From positions 1 through 6,596 of the forward strand of contig JAHJOY010000164.1 of NCBI GenBank assembly GCA_018819665.1: a stretch of DNA of 6,596 bases, in the 5' to 3' direction. The translations under genes and the position numbers were made by a program. The stretch comes from a bacterium (GTDB taxonomy: Bacteria; Atribacterota; Phoenicimicrobiia; Phoenicimicrobiales; Phoenicimicrobiaceae). The notes under the pieces were generated by a model. That model did not search any database and was not told where the DNA came from. It was given only the letters and a program-made list of their open reading frames with translations. Below, in pieces: positions 1 through 5,118 of the stretch. The number at the start of each line of letters is the position of its first letter. Positions within the stretch are counted from its first letter, which is position 1.

Positions 1-21
1 CCGTGCCTCTACTCTATTAAA

Positions 22-70
22 TTAAAAACTTAAAGCTAAAAGCTAAAAACCATAATTCAAAACTCAAAAC
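22..70. repeat. Degenerate heptanucleotide tandem array, A-rich
   Basis: Seven consecutive 7-bp units can be read without gaps. The pattern is roughly CTAAAAN, with variants such as CTAAAAG (36-42) and TCAAAAC (57-63 and 64-70). Comparing each unit with the next by hand gives 31 identities out of 42. The last two units are identical. Weak continuation to the left, towards position 8, is possible. The array lies left of the 55-bp palindrome, and a second array of the same period lies to its right. No function can be assigned. Heptanucleotide STRR repeats of cyanobacteria are a known example of this repeat period, although the sequence differs. Confidence 0.6.
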
Positions 71-88
71 TTTTCTATATGGTATTAA

Positions 89-143
89 TGTAGGGGTTGG
101 ATTTATCCGACCCGAAACGGGTTCGATGAATCGAACCCCTACA
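89..143. repeat. 55-bp imperfect palindrome, REP/MITE-like
   Basis: Two 26-nt arms (89-114 and 118-143) are inverted copies around a 3-nt AAA centre and match at 22 of 26 positions. In one RNA orientation two of the four mismatches become G-U pairs. The outer ends are TGTAGGGG and CCCCTACA. Each arm is also a palindrome in itself. The right arm carries a perfect 9-bp inverted repeat (GGGTTCGAT, 2-nt GA loop, ATCGAACCC), and the left arm carries the same design with one mismatch. The DNA can therefore fold as one long hairpin or as two short ones. GC content is well above the surroundings. No T-run follows on either side, so this is not a standard terminator. It is most likely a dispersed repeat element; short GTAGGGG-ended palindromes are, from memory, common in uncultured bacterial genomes. 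Confidence 0.7.
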
Positions 144-144
144 A

Positions 145-298
145 TATATCACACATTACTTATTATATATTACTTCTTAATTTACGAGATACGAGATACT
201 TATTTGTTATCTCGCTTTCACTTACTGCCTGCACCTAAACGCTAACCGCTATACGCTCTACGCTATTCTTCACTATATATACTCGATACTATATACTG
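145..298. repeat. Degenerate heptanucleotide array of about 22 units
   Basis: Read in 7-bp steps from 145, the sequence keeps one phase for 154 bp. The strongest blocks are ACGAGAT repeated at 184-197, CGCTANN units at 240-267 and NATACTN units at 278-298. A TTA-ended block lies at 152-179. Comparing neighbouring units by hand gives about 79 identities out of 147, well above chance for this base composition. The weak part is 201-239. The different blocks share the period but not the unit, so the array looks like several short expansions joined in phase. It starts two bases after the 55-bp palindrome and ends three bases before the M42 peptidase stop codon. Function is unknown. Confidence 0.6.
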
Positions 299-301
299 TT
301 C

Positions 302-1345
302 TTAGAATTCTCCCTTATGGGCATTTTCTAAAAATTTGCAAACTAATTTGATAGAACTCTCAATATCCTCTTTATGGCACATCTCTACTACTGAATGAAT
401 ATATCTGGTAGGAATAGAAAGAGTGCAGGCAGGTACTCCCGATTTGCTCCTTTGTATAGCCCCGGCATCAGTACCCCCTCCCAGTAATATATCAGTCTGG
501 TATTTGATTTTGTTTTCCTCTGCTATTTTTCTTAAAAAATCAACTAATTTTTTATTAGAAATAGTATGAGAATCCATTAAAGATATGGCTGTCCCTCCTC
601 CTAAAGTAGTAGCTACTTCCTCTTCTTTGGTTCCCGGAATATCTGAGGCAATAGTAACATCAAGGGCAATACCTACATCAGGCTCAATGGCAAACGAAGA
701 AACAGTTGCTCCTCTAAGTCCTACTTCTTCCTGAACAGTTGCCACAGCATATATATCAACATAACAATCTTTAATTCTTTTTAATGCCTCAATCATAACA
801 TATACTCCGGCTCTGTCATCAAGTGCCTTAGCGGTTATTATTTTTTTATTTAATTCCATAAAATTCCTATCTAAAGTAACAAAATCTCCCGGTTTCACTA
901 TCTTAGAAACTTCATCTTTTTTCAGTCCTACATCTATAAAAAGATCTTTAATTTTGGGTAACTTTTTTCTCTCTTCCTCGCTTAAAATATGAATGGGCTT
1001 AGTGCCTATCACTCCCCCGATATCTTTCATTCCATGAACCACTACTCTTTGGGCTATTAGGGTTTTAGGGTCAAAACCCCCAACCGGAGCAAACCTTATA
1101 AAACCTTCTTTGTCAATAAAACTGACCATAAAGCCAATCTCATCCATATGTGCGGCAATCATTACTTTTTTAGGAGGAGACTCACCTGATAATTTTTTAG
1201 CTTTTTTTATTCCAATAACGTTTCCTAATTTATCTATTTTTACCTCATCAGTTACTTTTTCCAATTCTTCCTTAATAACTTTCTGAATCCTTTCTTCATA
1301 ACCAGAAATTCCTGGTGTCTCACATAATTTTTTTAATAAATTCAA
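302..1345 (-). CDS. M42 family metallo-aminopeptidase
   Basis: This is a 347-residue cytosolic peptidase of the M42 family (glutamyl aminopeptidase/TET/FrvX-type, often annotated as endoglucanase M), which removes N-terminal residues from peptides using two metal ions. The family's metal and catalytic positions are all visible: H66 and D68 in AAHMDEIGFMV, the bridging Asp in ALDDR (176-177), the general base E206 and ligand E207 in VQEEVGLRGA, D229 in ALDVT, and H317 in TRYIHS. The glycine-rich GGGTDAGAIQ loop is at 289-298. Length is normal for the family. The start is TTG, supported by a strong AAGGAG six bases upstream and by the typical N-terminus LLKKLCETPGISGYE. It is the last gene of the strand run. 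A 109-nt gap with an extended -10 candidate separates it from the VanZ gene, so it may be transcribed on its own. M42 enzymes often form dodecameric tetrahedra, but substrate preference cannot be read from the sequence. Confidence 0.95.
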   Translation of the reverse strand: MNLLKKLCETPGISGYEERIQKVIKEELEKVTDEVKIDKLGNVIGIKKAKKLSGESPPKKVMIAAHMDEIGFMVSFIDKEGFIRFAPVGGFDPKTLIAQRVVVHGMKDIGGVIGTKPIHILSEEERKKLPKIKDLFIDVGLKKDEVSKIVKPGDFVTLDRNFMELNKKIITAKALDDRAGVYVMIEALKRIKDCYVDIYAVATVQEEVGLRGATVSSFAIEPDVGIALDVTIASDIPGTKEEEVATTLGGGTAISLMDSHTISNKKLVDFLRKIAEENKIKYQTDILLGGGTDAGAIQRSKSGVPACTLSIPTRYIHSVVEMCHKEDIESSIKLVCKFLENAHKGEF

Positions 1346-1351
1346 TTTTTT

Positions 1352-1360
1352 CTCCTTCCT
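1352..1360 (-). promoter_or_regulatory. Shine-Dalgarno site for the TTG start of the M42 peptidase gene
   Basis: On the minus strand AGGAAGGAG is followed by six A residues and then the TTG codon at 1345-1343. The spacing is ideal and no ATG lies nearby in frame, so this site fixes TTG as the start codon. Confidence 0.8.
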
Positions 1361-1412
1361 TTATTTATTAAATTAGAATAACTTAGTTGCTTTAGCTTTA
1401 GGATTATTTTGT

Positions 1413-1421
1413 ATAATAGCA
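1413..1421 (-). promoter_or_regulatory. Candidate extended -10 promoter for the M42 peptidase gene
   Basis: The minus strand reads TGCTATTAT. This is the extended -10 form (TG, one base, then a hexamer) with TATTAT matching TATAAT at five of six positions. A -35 hexamer at 17-bp spacing would be ACGGTA (1441-1436), which is poor, as is common for extended -10 promoters. Transcription would start near 1406, giving an untranslated leader of about 60 nt. This is a motif match only. Confidence 0.45.
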
Positions 1422-1454
1422 CACAACATACGGTCTACCGTTAGTCTTTTATCT

Positions 1455-1871
1455 CTAATGTAACATTTTGTGCCTGGCACAAAATGTTACATCTTTTCGT
1501 TTTTTATTTTGGAAAATATAAACCAGAATAAGAAAAGTAATTATCCCCAAGCTATTGGCCAGAATATCTCCAAAAGAAAATTCCCTTTCCGGGATAAAAT
1601 ACTGGTAAATTTCATTAAATATTCCATAGGAAACAGAAAAAGCTAAAGCTAAAAAATAGTGAAATAATTTTAAGAGTAATATTTTGTCGCTTAAAGCTGC
1701 CAGACAAAGAAAAGTATGGATGCCGTAAGTTAAAAAATGTATAACTTTATCTTGCCCGTAAAAATATTGTTCTACTCCAACTTCCGGTCGGGAAGAAAAA
1801 ATAAAAATCACCACAGAATAAATAATCAACAGTATCCAAAAAAATATTTTTCTTCCCAAACCATCACCCAA
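1455..1871 (-). CDS. VanZ-like family small membrane protein
   Basis: This is a 138-residue integral membrane protein of the VanZ-like family. VanZ of Tn1546 gives low-level teicoplanin resistance, but most chromosomal members have no known function and no resistance is claimed here. The family signature is clear: IFSSRP near 24-29, DKVIHFLTYG at 41-50, FNEIYQYFIPER at about 84-95 and SFGDILANSLG at 99-109. About four hydrophobic segments are visible, near 8-26, 46-65, 69-85 and 101-119. It follows the aminotransferase after 12 nt, so it is probably co-transcribed and perhaps translationally coupled. The start is uncertain. TTG at 1871 has no ribosome site, whereas TTG at 1859-1857 (134 residues) is preceded by GGTGAT, which could pair with the 16S rRNA end. 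Oddly, the last 12 residues (DVTFCARHKMLH) are encoded by a perfect 35-bp palindrome, so the native C-terminus was probably replaced or extended. Confidence 0.85.
   Translation of the reverse strand: MGDGLGRKIFFWILLIIYSVVIFIFSSRPEVGVEQYFYGQDKVIHFLTYGIHTFLCLAALSDKILLLKLFHYFLALAFSVSYGIFNEIYQYFIPEREFSFGDILANSLGIITFLILVYIFQNKKRKDVTFCARHKMLH
1458..1492. repeat. Perfect 35-bp palindrome at the 3' end of the VanZ-like gene
   Basis: Two perfectly inverted 17-nt arms (1458-1474 and 1476-1492, reading ATGTAACATTTTGTGCC and its complement) flank a single T at 1475. The element lies inside the VanZ reading frame and supplies its last codons; the TAG stop (1457-1455) directly follows it. In RNA it would fold into a hairpin of about 15 bp with a tiny loop. 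On the transcribed strand it is followed by TTAGAGATAAAAG, not a U-tract, so it is a poor terminator for this operon. On the plus strand a T-rich run follows (1493-1512), but no plus-strand gene needs it. The GTGCC/GGCAC core looks like that of dispersed REP-type elements; a genome-wide count is needed to confirm this. Confidence 0.85.
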
Positions 1872-1883
1872 CTTTAAAAATAT

Positions 1884-3035
1884 TTATTCTTTAAACAATA
1901 TTTCTTCAGCAGCCCCTATCCCTGAACCCAGTTCAAAATCGTAATTAAATTCAGACAGGGTTTTTTCGATAATACTCATTGTTGCAACCACTTCGTTTTC
2001 TGTAATACTGCCCATATGCCCTAAGCGGAATAGTTTACCGGCTAATACCCCTTTACCTGCAGAGACCAATACACCATTCTGGTATAATTTTTCCCTAAAA
2101 GCTAAATCTTCAATTCCTGAAGGATATAACACGGTTGATACAGTATTGGCCCTTATTTCTTTTGGAGGAAGTATTTTAAATCCTATTTTTTCTAATCCTG
2201 CTTGGAAAGCGAGGGCAAATCTTCTATGTCTTCTAAATCTTTCTTCCAAACCCTCTTCCAATATAATTTTAAGACCTTGATGAAGGGCATTGACCATGTT
2301 TATGGCATGAGTAGAAAAATATCCACTACCCGGTTCGCGCATAATAGGCAGCCACCGATTAATGTCCATATAATAAGAAGAAATATTTCCTAATGCATTT
2401 CTCCTCTCTAAAGCCTTTTCACTAAATACTAAATTAGCTAATCCCGGAGGAACCCCAATCGCTTTTTGGTTACCAGTAAAAACAATATCAACACCCCAAT
2501 CATCCATACGTTCTTCGATTCCTCCCGTAGCACAAACTGCGTCTACAATAAATAAGGTTTCAGGAAATCTTTTTATAACCTCTGCTACCTCTTCTAAAGG
2601 AGCACAAACTCCAGTAGAAGTATCTACGTGAGTCACTGTTATAGCAGAAAAACTTTTCTCTTTTAGTTTCTGGGTTATTTTTTCAACTTCCACAATCTTG
2701 CCCCACTCGGAAGCTAAAACTTCAACCTCTATACCATAACCAAGGGCTATTTCTACAAATCTATCCCCAAAGAAACCGTGAGAAACCACCAATAAACGGT
2801 CACCTTTTTTTAGAGAGTTAACTATAGCCACCTCCATACCTAAAGTCCCAGTTCCGGGTATTATAAAAGGCTGTCCCTTTTTTGTCATAACAACAGCCTT
2901 TAAATCGTTTAAAGTTTCTTTTAAGGTTTTCACCAATTCAGGGTCTAAATGCGAAACTGTTTCTTTGCTCAATGCATTCAAGATAGACTGATCAACTGGA
3001 GTGGGTCCGGGAATCATCATTAATTTCTTTTTCAT
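1884..3035 (-). CDS. Class V PLP aminotransferase, alanine/serine-glyoxylate type
   Basis: This is a 383-residue cytosolic pyridoxal-phosphate enzyme of fold type I, class V, in the alanine-glyoxylate / serine-pyruvate aminotransferase group. Visible family features are the N-terminal MIPGPTPV (7-14), SHLDPE (28-33), the phosphate-binding GTGTLGMEVA (61-70), THVDTSTG (135-142), the PLP-ring aspartate D165 in IVDAVCATGG, the Schiff-base lysine K191 in TGNQKAIGVPPGLA, and the C-terminal FRLGHMGSIT (336-345), whose R337 should bind the substrate carboxylate. No key residue is missing and the length is typical. The ATG start has AAGGA ten bases upstream (3050-3046). It leads the VanZ gene by 12 nt and follows comB after 94 nt, with a candidate promoter there. 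Members use varied amino donors (alanine, serine, aspartate, ureidoglycine) with glyoxylate or pyruvate, so the exact substrate cannot be fixed from sequence. Confidence 0.93.
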   Translation of the reverse strand: MKKKLMMIPGPTPVDQSILNALSKETVSHLDPELVKTLKETLNDLKAVVMTKKGQPFIIPGTGTLGMEVAIVNSLKKGDRLLVVSHGFFGDRFVEIALGYGIEVEVLASEWGKIVEVEKITQKLKEKSFSAITVTHVDTSTGVCAPLEEVAEVIKRFPETLFIVDAVCATGGIEERMDDWGVDIVFTGNQKAIGVPPGLANLVFSEKALERRNALGNISSYYMDINRWLPIMREPGSGYFSTHAINMVNALHQGLKIILEEGLEERFRRHRRFALAFQAGLEKIGFKILPPKEIRANTVSTVLYPSGIEDLAFREKLYQNGVLVSAGKGVLAGKLFRLGHMGSITENEVVATMSIIEKTLSEFNYDFELGSGIGAAEEILFKE

Positions 3036-3104
3036 AACTAATCTTTCCTTTCTTTATTAAATATTTTTTAGAGATTAAAAATAAGATTTATCTCGCATAT
3101 GTGT

Positions 3105-3133
3105 ATGGTAATTTTTATTCCTTATTTTGTCAA
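3105..3133 (-). promoter_or_regulatory. Candidate sigma-70 promoter for the aminotransferase-vanZ unit
   Basis: The minus strand shows a perfect -35 TTGACA at 3133-3128, a 17-bp spacer and TACCAT at 3110-3105 (four of six matches to TATAAT, including the conserved first, second and last bases). The comB stop codon TGA lies inside the -35 box. Transcription would start near 3098, about 60 nt before the aminotransferase ATG. This is a motif match only; read-through from comB is also possible. Confidence 0.4.
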
Positions 3134-3852
3134 ATGGATATTATTCCATCTCTAAATATGGGAACAATATGAAAAAAATCCAATTGGGAACAGAATTTTA
3201 AATCTTCACCCAAGCCGATACTTTCCAAATATCGACCATGTTGAGATTTTCGCAATATCTCCAAAATATTGTTACCAAACTTTTCATAGAGTAGTTGAGC
3301 TGTTAAATTAGCATCTGATTCCTGATGGCCACCAGGAAAAATATCTCTTAAAGAATTAATTATCATACCAGCACAAGCAGTATCTTCTAAAGAAAATCTA
3401 CCATCCTTCCCTGCGCAGATTAGTAAAATATCTCCCTTATAATTAGTACAATAATTACAAACCGCTTGTAAATTCAAAAAACTTCCAATGATTATCCTGT
3501 GAGCACCTTTAACCATTTCTAATGTTTTTACTCCATTGGTGGTTGAAAAGATAATTGTTTTATCTTTCACTGCTTCTCTCTTATATTCTCTCGGTGAATT
3601 ACCTAAATCAAAACCCTCGATCTTTATTCCTTCTCTTTCTCCTCCCAATAATACCCTTTCTTTTTCAAATTGCTGCGCTTTTTTCTTAGCCTGACCCGGA
3701 GATAGAATGGGAATAAAACCAAGACATCCATTAGCCAAAGCAGTTACTATGGTGCTGGAAGCCCTTAAAACATCAATTATTACTACTAATTTGCCTGCTA
3801 ACTCTGTATTTTTTATCTCTTCCGGAATAAATAAAGTTTCTAAACTATTCAT
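3130..3852 (-). CDS. comB: 2-phosphosulfolactate phosphatase family protein (ComB)
   Basis: This 240-residue protein belongs to the ComB family, Mg-dependent phosphatases that hydrolyse 2-phosphosulfolactate to sulfolactate. In methanogens this is the second step of coenzyme M biosynthesis, after ComA joins sulfite to phosphoenolpyruvate. Family blocks are complete and in order: VVIIDVLRASSTI (23-35), LLGGEREGIKIEGFDLGNSP (68-87), FSTTNGVK (102-109), ICAGKDGRFSLEDTACAG (145-162), SQHGRYL (203-209) and GLGEDLKFCSQLD (213-225), with HIVP near the end. Length is normal. The ATG start gives the usual N-terminus, but no strong ribosome site precedes it (only AAAGAACAG nearby). It lies 23 nt after apgM, so coupling to that gene is likely. 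No comA or other coenzyme M/sulfolactate gene is in the window. Many bacteria carry ComB homologues without that pathway, so the real substrate may differ. Confidence 0.9.
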   Translation of the reverse strand: MNSLETLFIPEEIKNTELAGKLVVIIDVLRASSTIVTALANGCLGFIPILSPGQAKKKAQQFEKERVLLGGEREGIKIEGFDLGNSPREYKREAVKDKTIIFSTTNGVKTLEMVKGAHRIIIGSFLNLQAVCNYCTNYKGDILLICAGKDGRFSLEDTACAGMIINSLRDIFPGGHQESDANLTAQLLYEKFGNNILEILRKSQHGRYLESIGLGEDLKFCSQLDFFHIVPIFRDGIISI

Positions 3853-3875
3853 CTGTTCTTTAATCTACTCTCTAA

Positions 3876-5084
3876 TTAAGCTCCGAATTTCTGTAATTTT
3901 AAGGCATTAGCCATCATTAAAGGAAGGACATCTACTGCAGGAAATCTCCCTAACCCTCCCTTAACACATTCTTTTTCATTAAACTGTTCCGCTTCATCTA
4001 CCCTGATATATTTAGAAAATAACACAAAGGGATTAGGGTGCCAGCTATGCCCCTTCATTAAAGCAGGCGTAGAATGGTCACCGGTAACCACCAGGACATC
4101 CGGTTTTAAGGCCAGCACCTCAGGAATATATTTATCTACCTCTTCAATTACTTTAATCTTTTGCTCAAAATTTCCGTCTTCTCCGTAACTATCGGTCTTC
4201 TTTATATGAAGATAAAAGAAATCATATCTACTAAAATTATCTTGCAGGGTTTTAAATTCATCGCTTAACGATTCTCCTGTTTCCAATATATCCATACCCA
4301 CCAATTTAGCTAATCCTTTATACATAGGGTAGGTTGCTATAGCTGCCGGGGTCAATTTAAATAGCTCCTTCATAGTTGGCAGACCGGGGTGTTTGGCAAA
4401 TCCTCTCAATAATACTGTATTGGCAGGATGATGTTCTTTTAGTACTTCAGTTGCTTGTTTCATAAATTCATTTACTGTTTCCACAGATTTTTTTGCTTTG
4501 GAATCCAAAGGTTCAGCAAATTTTATTTTTTCTCCCACTTTTTGGGGGTCGGCATCAGAAAGAGCGTCCTCTAATCCATCTCCTCTAAATACTACCACAA
4601 AACGATGTTCTTTGCCCGGCTTAATTATTATTTCAACGTCTCCTATCTGATTAATTTTATCTTGCAGAAGCGTGCACAGTTTTACATTTAATTCTGTAGC
4701 TATTCTTCCTGCCCGACGGTCAGTTATTATTCCTTCTTTGTTTAGAGTAGCGAAATTCCCCCGACAGGCTAAATCACGAGAGGTAAGTTCCATCCCTATA
4801 CCTAAGGCTTCTAAAACCCCTCTTCCAATCTGATACTTAATCGGGTCATAACCAAACAGAGAAAGATGGGCAGGGCCGCTCCCCGGTGTAATGCCACAAG
4901 ATATTGGATCGGTTAACCCACAGGCAGATTTAGAAGCTAATTTATTCAGATTAGGAATAAAAGCCTTTTCCAATACTGTTTTATTATTCTCTGAAGGTAA
5001 ATCACCAATCCCATCAGTAACCAAAAGAACAATCTTTGATTCGGTCTTAATAGCTAATGATTTCATAATTTCTTCATTTACCAT
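3876..5084 (-). CDS. apgM: Archaeal-type 2,3-bisphosphoglycerate-independent phosphoglycerate mutase
   Basis: This 402-residue cytosolic enzyme interconverts 3- and 2-phosphoglycerate in glycolysis and gluconeogenesis without a bisphosphoglycerate cofactor. It belongs to the alkaline phosphatase superfamily in the shorter archaeal (ApgM) form; the common bacterial GpmI is over 500 residues. Visible are D24 in LLVTDGIGD, the nucleophile S69 in TPGSGPAHLSLFGYDP, the block QIGRGVLEALGIG (85-97), GNFAT (109-113), RRAGR (123-127), H293 and D298 in YLHIKKTDSYGEDG, D336-H337 in VTGDHSTP, and H346/H349 in KGHSWHPNP, which together supply the two-metal site. The fold is complete. ATG at 5084 is preceded by AAGGAG eight bases upstream, which favours it over the in-frame ATG at codon 7. 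It sits between recD2 (34 nt) and comB (23 nt), all in one direction. Some members of this family are annotated as phosphonopyruvate decarboxylase-related, but the mutase assignment is the better fit. Confidence 0.94.
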   Translation of the reverse strand: MVNEEIMKSLAIKTESKIVLLVTDGIGDLPSENNKTVLEKAFIPNLNKLASKSACGLTDPISCGITPGSGPAHLSLFGYDPIKYQIGRGVLEALGIGMELTSRDLACRGNFATLNKEGIITDRRAGRIATELNVKLCTLLQDKINQIGDVEIIIKPGKEHRFVVVFRGDGLEDALSDADPQKVGEKIKFAEPLDSKAKKSVETVNEFMKQATEVLKEHHPANTVLLRGFAKHPGLPTMKELFKLTPAAIATYPMYKGLAKLVGMDILETGESLSDEFKTLQDNFSRYDFFYLHIKKTDSYGEDGNFEQKIKVIEEVDKYIPEVLALKPDVLVVTGDHSTPALMKGHSWHPNPFVLFSKYIRVDEAEQFNEKECVKGGLGRFPAVDVLPLMMANALKLQKFGA

Positions 5085-5092
5085 ATTTTTTT

Positions 5093-5098
5093 CTCCTT
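5093..5098 (-). promoter_or_regulatory. Shine-Dalgarno site of apgM
   Basis: The minus strand reads AAGGAG, then eight bases, then the ATG at 5084-5082. It decides between that ATG and a second in-frame ATG six codons later. It lies in the 34-nt gap after the recD2 stop codon, where no terminator is seen, consistent with co-transcription. Confidence 0.8.
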
Positions 5099-5118
5099 GT
5101 CTAACTCTTTATCGTTTT

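Larger units (their letters stand above)
1..301. other. Non-coding repeat-rich region downstream of the M42 peptidase gene
   Basis: No gene is supported here on either strand. The stretch is made of simple-pattern DNA: a 7-bp-period A-rich array (22-70), a 55-bp imperfect palindrome (89-143) and a longer degenerate 7-bp-period array (145-298) that ends three bases before the stop codon of the peptidase gene. Because 7 is not a multiple of 3, the pattern moves through all three reading frames and stop codons are frequent. No tRNA-like, rRNA-like or classical terminator structure was seen. It probably acts as a spacer between transcription units. Confidence 0.75.

Noticed and set aside
89..143. 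The 55-bp palindrome as the terminator of the M42 peptidase transcript
   Set aside because: It lies about 160 nt beyond the stop codon and is not followed by a U-run on the minus strand; its nested structure fits a dispersed repeat better.
1..301. CRISPR array or origin-type iterons in the repeat spacer
   Set aside because: There are no 25-40 bp direct repeats with unique spacers and no replication initiator gene; the repeats are 7-bp units and one palindrome.
1387..1417. Plus-strand promoter with TTGCTT and a perfect TATAAT (1412-1417)
   Set aside because: The spacer is 19 bp and no plus-strand gene follows. The same bases are better read on the minus strand as an extended -10 for the M42 gene.
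1430..1441. Short inverted repeat ACGGT-CT-ACCGT as a terminator or operator
   Set aside because: The stem is only 5 bp with a 2-nt loop and no U-tract follows, so it is expected by chance.
1458..1492. The perfect palindrome as a rho-independent terminator of the aminotransferase-vanZ unit
   Set aside because: In the direction of transcription no U-tract follows the hairpin. The T-rich side faces the plus strand, where no gene ends.
2202..2393. Plus-strand open frame of 63 codons inside the aminotransferase gene
   Set aside because: It is antisense to a fully conserved part of the aminotransferase and its translation resembles no family I recognise.
3707..3910. Plus-strand open frame of 67 codons across the comB start
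   Set aside because: It lies antisense to the conserved N-terminus of ComB and the end of apgM; no recognisable protein.
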